From contig NZ_VEED01000002.1 in assembly GCF_007678255.1 (NCBI RefSeq), forward strand, positions 620,001 through 684,000: a stretch of DNA of 64,000 nt, read 5' to 3'. Of the stretch, positions 27,509 to 35,984 are shown in pieces. Numbering within the stretch: the first letter of the stretch is position 1; every line of letters starts with the position of its first letter. The translations under genes were made by a program, and so were the position numbers. The notes beneath the pieces were generated by a model. It was not told the DNA's origin, searched no databases, and saw only the letters and a program-made list of their open reading frames with translations. This DNA comes from Bacillus sp. X1(2014) (GTDB lineage Bacteria; Bacillota; Bacilli; Bacillales_B; DSM-18226).

Positions 27509-29164
27509 GTGAGAGAAACATTGAATTGGAACGTATTGAAAAAAGCAGTACCTGCTTTAGTTCTTACGACAACGTTAACTGCGGGCATTGTAATGGCCTC
27601 CGGAGAACCGGAGACACCAGGCGTACCCAATAACACCGAGATTACTAAGAACCGTTTCATTCAAGTGCAATTACTCGGCGTAAACGATTTGCACGGACAA
27701 TTAAACATCACTCGCAAATTTAACCAAAGGGATGTGGGCAGTGTTGAGTATCTAGCTGCCTATTTGAAGCAAAAGAAAGCAGAAAACAAAAATACCCTTT
27801 TGGTTCATGCTGGTGACATGGTTGGCGCAAGTGCACCCGTCTCCTCGCTTCTGCAAGACGAACCAACGATTAAAGTATTAAACACAATTGGCTTTGACTT
27901 AGGATCCCTTGGAAATCATGAATTTGATCAAGGCGTGAAAGAAATGATGCGGTTGATTCACGGCGGGTTCCACCTCAAAACAGGATTTTTTGAAGGTGCT
28001 CAATTCCCCTATATATGTGCTAATGTAATTGATGTAAAAACGCGGAAACCTCTCTTCCCTCCCTATAAAATTATCCGTCTGAATGGCATATCTATCGGAT
28101 TTATTGGCATTGTATTGAACGAAACACCAACGATGGTTAATTTGAAAGGAATAAAAGGGGTAAAATTCATTGATGAAGTGAAAGCCATTAATAAATCGGT
28201 GGCACAACTTAAGAAGCAAGGTGTGAAAGCTATCGTCATACTGGCGCATAATGACGGCAGGCAGTCCACTCCAAACAGTGCTGCTACTGGAGAAATCGTC
28301 AAAATGGCCAAAAGGATAGACAATGAAGTAGACGTGATGTTTGCTGGTCATAGCCATACCTATCTTAATACCGAAGTAGATGGAAAGCTGCTTGTTCAAG
28401 CTTATTCCTACGGAATGGCGTTCTCCGTCGTCAACTTGAAGATTGATCCAGTAACGAGAGATATCGTGAACAAAAAGGCGGAAATTGTCATTACTTATCA
28501 GGACGCTATTAAACCGGATAAGGAAATTAAGGAAATGGTGGAAATGTACGAAGCTGAAGTTGCTTCCTATGTTAAGGAAGTCGTTGGAACGGCTGCAAAC
28601 GACATTTCCAGCAATCAAAACGAAAACGGTGAATCAGCTTTGGGCAATCTGATTGCCGATTCGCAGCGAAAAGTGATGAATTCTGATTTCTCTTTTATGA
28701 ACCCAGGTGGAATTCGGGCAGACCTTCATGAAGGAGAAGTAACCATTGAGGATTTGTTAACCATTCAACCGTTTAAACGCAAACTCGTTAAAATGACGTT
28801 GACCGGCGACCAAGTCCGCAGCCTTTTAAATCAGCAATGGCAGCCTGGTAAAGTGCGAATGCTGCAAGTTTCCGGTTTAAAATACACTTGGGACGGAACA
28901 AAACCTGCGGGAAGTAAAGTGAACGATATTTTCGCAACAGACGGAACCGAACTTGATCCAAAAGCAAGCTACACCGTTACGGTAAACGACTACATGGCGG
29001 ACGGCGGGGATAATTTCACTGTTTTACTTGAAGGGACAGAAAAAGTCATTGGCCCAGTTGACATAGATGTATTTAAAACTTACTTGAAGCAACTTAAGCA
29101 ACCGTTTACCTCTTCGAAGGAAGGCCGAATAAAAAAAATTCAATATTTATGCGGTAAGGATTAA
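27509..29164 (+). CDS. Secreted bifunctional metallophosphatase/5'-nucleotidase
   Basis: A 551-residue secreted enzyme. The GTG start has GGAGGCG about nine bases upstream, and a signal peptide (KKAVPALVLTTTLTAGIVMA) follows. The metallophosphatase domain has LLGVNDLHGQLN, HAGDMVGAS, SLGNHEFDQG and AGHSHTYLN, the metal ligands. The C-terminal 5'-nucleotidase domain has MNPGGIRADLHEG and VNDYMADGGDNF, the nucleotide-stacking region. It hydrolyses nucleotides or cyclic nucleotides outside the cell to release nucleosides and phosphate. No sorting signal is apparent at its C-terminus. It is flanked by its own terminator, so it is monocistronic. Confidence 0.88.
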   Translation: MRETLNWNVLKKAVPALVLTTTLTAGIVMASGEPETPGVPNNTEITKNRFIQVQLLGVNDLHGQLNITRKFNQRDVGSVEYLAAYLKQKKAENKNTLLVHAGDMVGASAPVSSLLQDEPTIKVLNTIGFDLGSLGNHEFDQGVKEMMRLIHGGFHLKTGFFEGAQFPYICANVIDVKTRKPLFPPYKIIRLNGISIGFIGIVLNETPTMVNLKGIKGVKFIDEVKAINKSVAQLKKQGVKAIVILAHNDGRQSTPNSAATGEIVKMAKRIDNEVDVMFAGHSHTYLNTEVDGKLLVQAYSYGMAFSVVNLKIDPVTRDIVNKKAEIVITYQDAIKPDKEIKEMVEMYEAEVASYVKEVVGTAANDISSNQNENGESALGNLIADSQRKVMNSDFSFMNPGGIRADLHEGEVTIEDLLTIQPFKRKLVKMTLTGDQVRSLLNQQWQPGKVRMLQVSGLKYTWDGTKPAGSKVNDIFATDGTELDPKASYTVTVNDYMADGGDNFTVLLEGTEKVIGPVDIDVFKTYLKQLKQPFTSSKEGRIKKIQYLCGKD

Positions 29165-29216
29165 CATTTAGAACTTCTTACCTACTATAAGCAAATAAAA
29201 CACTTTAAAAAGAAAA

Positions 29217-29255
29217 GGAAAACACCAATTAAAACGAATCTAATTGGTATTTTCC
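29217..29255 (+). terminator. Terminator after the 5'-nucleotidase gene
   Basis: GGAAAACACCAATTA pairs with TAATTGGTATTTTCC with one mismatch around a 9-base loop. T-rich sequence follows. Confidence 0.75.
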
Positions 29256-29318
29256 TGTTTTATTTCTTTCTTGATAATAGATCAATTCGTAGACCGGGGT
29301 TCCGTCTAATAAACCTGC

Positions 29319-30890
29319 CTAACTATGCAAGCTTCCCTTCAACCAAGGACGATGTCGATAGGGGCCAATCGGAATTTGGATTAGGCTGGTTTTACCTATT
29401 GGCACCATACCGTAAATCTCATCACTCATGTTCGCATCAAATCCCAGTAGTGGGTGCCCTCCCATTCCAAGGGCTGAGGCAGCTAACAGTAATCGTTGCA
29501 CGAGCATGCCGGCTTCCATTTGTTGGATTCGATATCCTCTATATCCCAGGGCCGTTCTGAACGATTCCCTATCTCCTGCCACATGTAGGCAGAGCGGTAC
29601 CTGGAGCAAATTAACATTATCTAGAGACATTCCAGATTGCAACTGGAGTCGATAATCTCCAGGATGTACCTTTCGCAACTCATGAGTAGTGCTGTCATAA
29701 TAATAGGCTCCATTTGGAATACCTTCGACATTATAAAAACAGCCATACAATGAAACACGAGGCTCGTTCTTCCAATATGCTCCATCCAAATCATTCCGAT
29801 AAGAGAAGGATGCGGTCGCTTCCTGCATTAGTGTGGCCAGTTGAATTTGACTCACCTTTCCCAATACAAAATCCATATCCAGTGAAAATCTCTTTCGACA
29901 GGCTGACGCCAGATCATAAGATAATCGGTTCACGTGGGGCAGAGCTTCGGCTTGGCCGTCAAAATTCAAACCCTCTTTCGCCTCAACGAGCCGAAACGTT
30001 TGCGTTGAATTCAGCAAGGACGCTTCATTCAACTTGGTTAACATCGGATACTCTTTGACCCTCTTTGACCGGACGTAATGAATGGGCTGAATCGCTGTTA
30101 ACTCTCGGCACAATTCTGCAGCATTGGTGTCTATTTTTTTCCCATTTGTAGACCAAATAGTTGGTTCAACTGAAAGCGGAATAACCGCATAAACACTCTC
30201 CTCCTGTTCGGAAAGCCCAACAAGATGGTTAATGGCCCGATCAAGAAACTGGAAGTAAACCCCCGTTTCAAAGCCAAAACGTTTCGCGACTTCCAGCAAC
30301 TGTCCAATCACCACGCCGGCATCCAACCCTTGCAGACGGTAAGAAAAGTTATTGTATTTATAGAAATTTTTCCAAAACAGGGTCGACACAAACACAGAAC
30401 CAAAACAAGCAGACATATCACAACGATTCCCAAGTGCACGGGCTAGATATGCATCAAAATTTCCTTCTCGTAACAATACCAAGCGGTGATGAGCTACATC
30501 ATAATGGTACACCCCAACAGGCAAATCCTCTATCTTAAGATAAATATATACTTCGTTTGGATATAATGCCCCGCCGGAAGGTGCGAACCGCCGAAACGAC
30601 TGTACTAGGTTCGCTGTTTTAGCTGTGGATACCAAGGGAGAGACTGACTGGCTAACTTGTGTAAGACCATATACATACCATAGAAAATGACCAATTTTGC
30701 GAAGATTAGGCTTTGTGGGTGGTTCTTGTTCCTCAAGTGTCAGCGGTACTTCAAGAGAAAATGGTACTTCTGGCAAGCCGCGGTAAAGCTTATAAGGAAG
30801 TGGCGCATCTTCCCAATCCACTTCCCAATTAGGTACGCTTGCCTTGTCAATGTCAAAATGTAGATTGAGCAAAAACTCCTCTAGACTCAT
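29319..30890 (-). CDS. SagB-type TOMM dehydrogenase
   Basis: A 523-residue FMN-dependent oxidase of the SagB/ThcOx family with two nitroreductase-like halves. The first runs from RRFAPSGGALYPNEVYIYLK near residue 95. The second starts around residue 340 and includes GALYxD-like GAYYYDSTTHELRKV and MGGHPLLGFDAN near 487. In TOMM biosynthesis this enzyme oxidises the azolines made by the cyclodehydratase to aromatic thiazoles and oxazoles. It is the last gene of the cluster, 23 bp after the YcaO gene. Tandem nitroreductase domains are usual for this subgroup. The product family is inferred from the adjacent precursor. Confidence 0.88.
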   Translation of the reverse strand: MSLEEFLLNLHFDIDKASVPNWEVDWEDAPLPYKLYRGLPEVPFSLEVPLTLEEQEPPTKPNLRKIGHFLWYVYGLTQVSQSVSPLVSTAKTANLVQSFRRFAPSGGALYPNEVYIYLKIEDLPVGVYHYDVAHHRLVLLREGNFDAYLARALGNRCDMSACFGSVFVSTLFWKNFYKYNNFSYRLQGLDAGVVIGQLLEVAKRFGFETGVYFQFLDRAINHLVGLSEQEESVYAVIPLSVEPTIWSTNGKKIDTNAAELCRELTAIQPIHYVRSKRVKEYPMLTKLNEASLLNSTQTFRLVEAKEGLNFDGQAEALPHVNRLSYDLASACRKRFSLDMDFVLGKVSQIQLATLMQEATASFSYRNDLDGAYWKNEPRVSLYGCFYNVEGIPNGAYYYDSTTHELRKVHPGDYRLQLQSGMSLDNVNLLQVPLCLHVAGDRESFRTALGYRGYRIQQMEAGMLVQRLLLAASALGMGGHPLLGFDANMSDEIYGMVPIGKTSLIQIPIGPYRHRPWLKGSLHS

Positions 30891-30913
30891 CCTCCTTGCC
30901 TCCTAGTATCCGC

Positions 30914-32863
30914 TTATGGAAACGGATGCGGATGTGGGTTTAGTTGGTCAAGTGTCAACGGTTGTTTTGAATATCCAAGTTCCATCGGTACCCGGAGCAC
31001 CCGCTCTAGCCCAGTAACACGGGTAAGATGTTGGCCGAATGTCATCGGCAGCATCCCCGGAATCAGTACCTTCACGCAATAAAGTCCGTTCCGTTTCAAT
31101 TCTGGTGCCGTCTGGTCGACCACAATCACATCAAGATTTAATTGGCGAAAAACTTGAAGAATGTCTAGCAGATCATCTGTAAGGTCGGTATGCCTCGACT
31201 TCCACTTAAATTCCTCTGAGAATGTTCTCAATGGACGATTATCTTCAAGTAAAAAATCCAGACGCTTTTCCGCTTGCGGCAAACCGTACAGCATGCCATG
31301 ATCATCCATCTGTTGGACCAGAGATGAATCTTGCAGCATACGGCTATATTCTACCTGGTTCGACTCCAATTTTTCATCTAGGGTCAGCATCATGCCAGCC
31401 AACTCATGGACCGCACTTTTAACCGCCCTTACCGGGTCAAGATGTGCGCCAGCAGCACAGATAAGATTCACTCCCTTTTCTTTCCTGTTTTTAGCAATCG
31501 CACAAATACTCGGAATTCCGTGCTCCATTGTCGAATTATACAAATACAAATCATATCCCGCGACTGCCCGCATACGTTCGATCATCAACTGCAATTCTTG
31601 GTCGTCAGCAGAAGATGGATCTAGTCGCGGCAGTTTCAGTTGTGCGTACCAAGTCATCAAAAATGAATCCCGCTCCACCACTTCCATAATTCCGTAGAAA
31701 ATAGCCTCCTCCAAACTCCCCCCTAACGCGCATCCGTTGGAAGTTTCATAGACAAATCCACGCTGCCCGCCTCCCAAGCTGTAATAGGCAAGCAGTTCAG
31801 GCACAAGTATTGGACGCTCTTCCAAAAACGAATGACCCCATACCCAATTGATTGGTTTTTCAGGATTAAACGGTTGAAAAGGAAAACCATGCTGCTCATA
31901 CTGTTCCTTTGCATGTACACCTACTTTAATCGGATTGAGTGCCTTATCTTGCAAATTGCGGAAACTATCAAAGACAACTGTACGTTTCCCGCGTGGCTCT
32001 AGACCACAGTACCGCTCCAGTCCTTCTAAAATGGCAGTCAACTCACTTACCTCATATGAATTTGTCCTGCCTGCTGTTCCCTCATCTCCCTCAAACAAAG
32101 GCAGATTTACACTGACATCGGCAAAGGGTTGGACTAAATAAACCATTTTACCATTCAAAAGGCCAGTTCGCTGATCTAGATAGTCTTTAGCTAAAACTTT
32201 ATTCAGGTCATCCAACGAACGACAGCGGTAACTGTCGGGGCTGACCTTAGGACTTGGCTGCAATGAGATTCGAGCAGTTTTTTCCGAATCATCGGGTAAT
32301 TGGCTGCATACTGGACACAACGGGTCAGGGAGAAAGGGATGCCAGGAATTCGATAATGTTTTCAAATTGATTAAACATACCTGGCCGTCCGAAAGTGGAT
32401 GATTACCCTGTAAGATTCGTTTAACCTCCGCCCTGAGTAGATATGCCAGTTGCGAGAGTCCCGTGTTCGATACAAATCCTTCAGGCTGCATGCTTCTGTA
32501 CTCCTTCAGCCTTTGCTGAATCCCCCACATCTCTTTTCGGTCGCGTCCAGCCATGAGACGTCTCAAATCCGCGCACTGAGAACACCCCGGGGTCCCTGGT
32601 CGAACTAGCGGCCCCACCACACCCTCTCCAAATGATAGGAAGCCCCGCAGCCAAGGCGTCCCTGTTCGTCGAAATATCTCTTCTGCCATTTGATGAACAG
32701 AAGGATTCCAGGCATCCTGCAGAACCAGAGCCAAATCAGTTTTTCTCGGAACAACCGCCTCGAATTCGGTCTGGCGAACTACATGGTAATGGGCGAAAAG
32801 TGCTTCGCACACACTGTCTGCCACCACCCCTTCTCCTATAACCAAAACGACAGCAGCGCTCAC
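30914..32863 (-). CDS. TOMM cyclodehydratase: fused E1-like leader-binding and YcaO protein
   Basis: A 649-residue fusion. Residues about 1-220 are an E1/ThiF-like partner with two CxxC pairs (GTPGCSQCADLRR near 95 and DPLCPVCSQL near 182), which probably bind structural zinc and present the precursor leader. Residues about 230-649 are a YcaO domain with ATP/magnesium-binding acidic residues such as EVVERDSFL near residue 393. The C-terminus PHPHPFP matches the PxPxP tail required for cyclodehydratase activity in TOMM YcaO proteins. It uses ATP to cyclise Cys, and perhaps Ser, of the precursor core to azolines. It overlaps the upstream maturation gene by four bases (ATGA), showing translational coupling. 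Confidence 0.9.
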   Translation of the reverse strand: MSAAVVLVIGEGVVADSVCEALFAHYHVVRQTEFEAVVPRKTDLALVLQDAWNPSVHQMAEEIFRRTGTPWLRGFLSFGEGVVGPLVRPGTPGCSQCADLRRLMAGRDRKEMWGIQQRLKEYRSMQPEGFVSNTGLSQLAYLLRAEVKRILQGNHPLSDGQVCLINLKTLSNSWHPFLPDPLCPVCSQLPDDSEKTARISLQPSPKVSPDSYRCRSLDDLNKVLAKDYLDQRTGLLNGKMVYLVQPFADVSVNLPLFEGDEGTAGRTNSYEVSELTAILEGLERYCGLEPRGKRTVVFDSFRNLQDKALNPIKVGVHAKEQYEQHGFPFQPFNPEKPINWVWGHSFLEERPILVPELLAYYSLGGGQRGFVYETSNGCALGGSLEEAIFYGIMEVVERDSFLMTWYAQLKLPRLDPSSADDQELQLMIERMRAVAGYDLYLYNSTMEHGIPSICAIAKNRKEKGVNLICAAGAHLDPVRAVKSAVHELAGMMLTLDEKLESNQVEYSRMLQDSSLVQQMDDHGMLYGLPQAEKRLDFLLEDNRPLRTFSEEFKWKSRHTDLTDDLLDILQVFRQLNLDVIVVDQTAPELKRNGLYCVKVLIPGMLPMTFGQHLTRVTGLERVLRVPMELGYSKQPLTLDQLNPHPHPFP

Positions 32864-34824
32864 CCAAATTCCTCCTCTCGAAGCAACACTCCGAACACCC
32901 CAGCCAAACCTTCTTTTAAAAATGGTTCAATTTCTTGTTCAAACACCGAAAGCTGCTTATGATTTTGCTTCAAGACATCCATAGCGGCCTGCAAGTCCTT
33001 GAATTGTATCCTCTCTTCACAAGCGGGGATGACAATGCTTTGTGACACCTTTTCTTCCAGACACAAGGTCGATTCATCAAATGCTTGCGCTGTAATGCTG
33101 CCTTCCGAGTTTTGTACTTTGAAAAGAGCTTGTTGTAACGCCTTTCGTAACGCCATTGTTATATTTAAATCTGCGCTGCGATACCATCCGTCACTCGTAT
33201 TGACCCATACCACAGGGAAACCTGACACTTCCTCACCTAACCCGATATGCGGTGCTCCCTGCATCGTAGTCAGCGATTGCAAATAAAACCGGCACCGTTC
33301 ATCTTCAACAGCACTTAAATGCACCCCTTTGACAGATATCTTCTGATCACGCTGTTGAATGTTCATTTCTTCCTCCAAACACTTTTGCAACCCACGGCAA
33401 ACACCTTCAGCAAACGTTTCCCCCGCACCAACTCCTACAAATTCCTCCCAATCTTGTATTCTACCCTCTACTTTCTGATATGGATGTAGATTTGTAACGC
33501 ACAAATCGATCATACGTGAAGCATATGCTTCAATCCCAGCCAGACCAGCTTCCCTTCGTGCCTCTTCATGTGTCAAACCTGAACAGACTATGTCACGTAA
33601 CAGTACAGCCGGTCCATCCGACAACGGGTCGACTGCCTGAACACGACACTGAGCTAACGGCAGCTGTTTTAATTCCTCCTCCCCCCATCGATGGAAAATC
33701 CCCGTCTCTTTTGATGTCAACTGATAGAAGTATAGAAGCAACTGACTTGGCTCACCAGTGCTTAATTTCTGTTCAAGTCGTCTATCATAATCGTCAACCC
33801 ATTTAGCCGATATTCGTCCAGTCACCAAAGGATGAGGCGTAAATGAATGCCAGTTTCCTTCCAACGTATCAAGGTCAAGCAAGAAAAATTGATTCTGTTG
33901 TTCCTGTTCAGTTACTCCTGTAACCTCTTTAAACAATTCAAATACAATCACATTGGCCAACATTGCTCCTGCTGTCGAAGAGTATGCCGATAATTCTTGA
34001 TCTTTGAATAGCGCAGAATGGTGCAAGCGGCGCCAAGCAGACTCCCAGCATGCCTCAGAATCTGGTTTTACTAACGGACCCGCAATACCCACCTGTTGTA
34101 TGCAAATAGCAGGGAGTAAAATCTTCTTTTCTTCCCTACAAACCGTATGAAGAAGTCGCAGTGCCTCTAGATTTCCCTCCTGTGAAACATACAAAATCGA
34201 ATCAAACGGCTGCACACACTCCCGCCAAAAACTTACCCTATCTTCCTTTAATTTGACCTCTTCTATCTCCACCTCAGGGTCTGATTTACGGGCATGGTCC
34301 ACTAGTTCCAATAACCGCCGTCTATTTGTCGGTACGGTGTCGGTGATTAGTAGTTTGAACTTGGGCAATCCGGATTCAATCAAAGAAGAAACCAACGAAA
34401 CCAAAAAAGGACCGGAGCCAACTGCCAACACTTTGGCCTGGCGATAGGTTTGAAAACGATACGCACCCGAATTAACAAAACTGTCCACAAATTCTATTTG
34501 TGAAGCATGCCTTTTAAGAACCTGAGCCTCTAATTGGTGTGGATAGTCTTGACTTACATCGCGGACAAACCCATTTCGATACAGCACTTCAGCAATTTCA
34601 TACACCCGATCCCGGTATGGTCCAGGTAATCCTTCTGTTAAATTACCCAACGTATACTCCCCGTTGAACATTGGAATCAGCTTTTCAACCCACTGATCAA
34701 TCGTACTGCCTTCCATACGGAACGAGCTTATGTTGTTCCGAAAATACACTCCATTGTTTGAATCGGGGAGAAAAAACGTGTCCCTTTTCACTTTCAGACG
34801 CATAGAAGGGTTCAAACTTGTCAT
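32860..34824 (-). CDS. Thiazole-containing bacteriocin maturation protein (ThiF-like)
   Basis: A 654-residue protein of the group found in heterocycloanthracin/sonorensin clusters. The N-terminus (about 10-85) resembles a PqqD-like peptide-recognition fold (MEGSTIDQWVEKLIPMFNGE, then YTLGNLTEGLPGPYRDRVYE). A Rossmann-like ThiF segment follows (VLAVGSGPFLVSLVSSLIES near 130), then a long C-terminal region of unknown role. It lacks an obvious adenylation CxxC, so it may act as a scaffold that binds the leader rather than as an activating enzyme. It lies between the precursor gene and the YcaO gene and shares an ATGA overlap with the latter. The role is inferred from cluster membership. Confidence 0.8.
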   Translation of the reverse strand: MTSLNPSMRLKVKRDTFFLPDSNNGVYFRNNISSFRMEGSTIDQWVEKLIPMFNGEYTLGNLTEGLPGPYRDRVYEIAEVLYRNGFVRDVSQDYPHQLEAQVLKRHASQIEFVDSFVNSGAYRFQTYRQAKVLAVGSGPFLVSLVSSLIESGLPKFKLLITDTVPTNRRRLLELVDHARKSDPEVEIEEVKLKEDRVSFWRECVQPFDSILYVSQEGNLEALRLLHTVCREEKKILLPAICIQQVGIAGPLVKPDSEACWESAWRRLHHSALFKDQELSAYSSTAGAMLANVIVFELFKEVTGVTEQEQQNQFFLLDLDTLEGNWHSFTPHPLVTGRISAKWVDDYDRRLEQKLSTGEPSQLLLYFYQLTSKETGIFHRWGEEELKQLPLAQCRVQAVDPLSDGPAVLLRDIVCSGLTHEEARREAGLAGIEAYASRMIDLCVTNLHPYQKVEGRIQDWEEFVGVGAGETFAEGVCRGLQKCLEEEMNIQQRDQKISVKGVHLSAVEDERCRFYLQSLTTMQGAPHIGLGEEVSGFPVVWVNTSDGWYRSADLNITMALRKALQQALFKVQNSEGSITAQAFDESTLCLEEKVSQSIVIPACEERIQFKDLQAAMDVLKQNHKQLSVFEQEIEPFLKEGLAGVFGVLLREEEFG

Positions 34825-34919
34825 TTCGCTCCTCCTTAGCCTTTACTTTTCTCCAATCAGTCTCATGACTTTACTATAATTCTATGTAACGTAATTTGTC
34901 CCTTATGTCTAAACTAATA

Positions 34920-34946
34920 GAGAAGGGCCTCTTTAAAGCCCTTCTC
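34920..34946 (-). terminator. Hairpin between TOMM precursor and enzyme genes
   Basis: GAGAAGGGC pairs with GCCCTTCTC around a 9-base loop (34920-34928 with 34938-34946). It lies 38 bp after the precursor stop, on its 3' side, with only a short pyrimidine-rich stretch beyond. A partial terminator or processing hairpin here would let precursor mRNA exceed enzyme mRNA. Confidence 0.6.
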
Positions 34947-34983
34947 AATAAACAGCCAGTTTTACATCAGAAAAAGGGTGCGA

Positions 34984-35331
34984 TTAACCGTGGCAACGAC
35001 CTCCGCCGCAGCGATGCCCGCCGCCACAACTAGAGCAATGTGAGCAATGTGAACAATTAAAGCAACTAGAGCACCGGAAACAACTAGAGCAGTTAAAGCA
35101 GTTAAAGCAGTTAAAACAGCTAGAGCAACTAAAACAACTAAAACAACTAAAACAGCTAAAACAGCGGAAAACACCACCAATACCACCTATACCACCTACA
35201 CCACCAATTCCGCCCAAACCACCAATTCGAGACTGATCAAGATAGTATTGGTTTGGGTCAAAAGGAACGGCCTGGCTCGCTTGAAAGTCGCCTACATTCA
35301 ACATTTGGAGTTCATTTTGTAAGGGATTCAT
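34984..35331 (-). CDS. Heterocycloanthracin/sonorensin-type TOMM bacteriocin precursor
   Basis: A 115-residue precursor peptide. The ATG at 35329-35331 is preferred because GGAGG lies seven bases upstream; the ATG two codons earlier abuts that site. A leader of about 50 residues (MNPLQNELQMLNVGDFQ, then a Gly/Ile-rich GGLGGIGGVGGIGG stretch) precedes the core. The core is 16 consecutive triplets ending in Cys (FRC, FSC x4, SSC, FNC x3, SSC, FRC, SSC, FNC, SHC x2, SSC), then GGGHRC and GGGRC. It has 18 cysteines, the substrates for thiazole formation. The repeated Cys-x-x pattern and the adjacent maturation genes identify the heterocycloanthracin/sonorensin family. Its leader cleavage site is not evident; the Gly-rich stretch is a candidate. 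Confidence 0.92.
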   Translation of the reverse strand: MNPLQNELQMLNVGDFQASQAVPFDPNQYYLDQSRIGGLGGIGGVGGIGGIGGVFRCFSCFSCFSCFSCSSCFNCFNCFNCSSCFRCSSCFNCSHCSHCSSCGGGHRCGGGRCHG

Positions 35332-35660
35332 TTTCATACCTCCATCTATTTAAAATCAATAATTTGTGTCAGTACATGAAACTTCAAGTACTCTCCTCAT
35401 CAAAATATGGCCGTTGGGTGGGTATTGCTACTGATTCAGAAGCCTATTTTATTGGGACATTCATACTACTTTGCCTAAAATGTTGATTAAATTAGAGGAT
35501 TATATGGTATTCAAAAGAAATCAAACAAATCACTTGTCAGGAGGACTACCACACAAAAGGCCCATATTGAATCAAACAGAACATTTTTTCTGAGGTAGTT
35601 TCATACATAAGAAAAGGGCATGTTTTAGAACTTATACAAAAATCTCAGCCAGGGGGGAAA
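35332..35660. promoter_or_regulatory. Divergent promoter region of the TOMM cluster
   Basis: 329 bp between the precursor (leftward) and the Crh-like gene (rightward), AT-rich, with no gene called. It must carry the precursor promoter. No clear palindrome, riboswitch or cre site was recognised by eye. A GAAACTTC...-like run and several TATAAT-like boxes are too weak to assign. Confidence 0.35.
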
Positions 35661-35921
35661 ATGATGATTCAACAAACTGTGACAATCAACAGAAACGCAG
35701 GTTTATATGCTCAGCCGGTCAATCAATTAGTACAACGTGCTTCTCTATTTAATGCCGATATCTTTCTAACGTACAAGGGACGAAGGGTGAATGTAAAATC
35801 AGTCCTCGGCGTGTTATCTTTAGCGATACCTAAACAAGCAGAAATTATCTTAGAAGTTTCCGGGGACGATGAAATAGAAGCACTTAGAGAGGTCATTGAT
35901 ACGTTGGAAATGCTAGAGTAG
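35661..35921 (+). CDS. HPr/Crh-like protein lacking the catalytic histidine
   Basis: An 86-residue HPr-fold protein (85 if the second ATG is used, the length of B. subtilis Crh). The block AGLYAQPVNQLVQRAS aligns with the HPr active site, but the histidine that accepts phosphate from PEP is tyrosine, and the adjacent arginine is glutamine. The regulatory serine region is kept: RVNVKSVLGVLSLAIP matches the Ser46 site phosphorylated by HPr kinase. It therefore cannot carry sugar phosphotransfer and resembles Crh (which has Gln at position 15), a CcpA cofactor in catabolite repression. GGGGGGAAA precedes ATGATG. It stands beside and divergent from the TOMM precursor gene. Confidence 0.85.
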   Translation: MMIQQTVTINRNAGLYAQPVNQLVQRASLFNADIFLTYKGRRVNVKSVLGVLSLAIPKQAEIILEVSGDDEIEALREVIDTLEMLE

Positions 35922-35944
35922 TAATAATATTTTGTAAAAAGGCC

Positions 35945-35974
35945 GAGGCTGGATCTACTTTAGATTCCAGCCTC
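35945..35974. terminator. Terminator between the Crh-like and DUF1275 genes
   Basis: GAGGCTGGA pairs with TCCAGCCTC (35945-35953 with 35966-35974), extended by ATCTA/TAGAT. It lies between two convergent genes and serves both directions. Confidence 0.75.
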
Positions 35975-35984
35975 TTCCAACAGA

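Noticed and set aside
27899..28618. 239-codon frame on the minus strand inside the 5'-nucleotidase gene
   Set aside because: Fully opposite a gene with all catalytic motifs; it lacks a start site and its product is unrecognisable.
35020..35180. CRISPR-like short tandem repeats
   Set aside because: These 9-bp repeats are the Cys-x-x codons of the precursor; there are no spacers and no cas genes.
34962..35186. 74-codon Val/Ala/Leu-rich frame overlapping the TOMM precursor
   Set aside because: Arises from the 9-bp repeat of the precursor core read in another frame; the precursor frame has the ribosome binding site and the cluster context.
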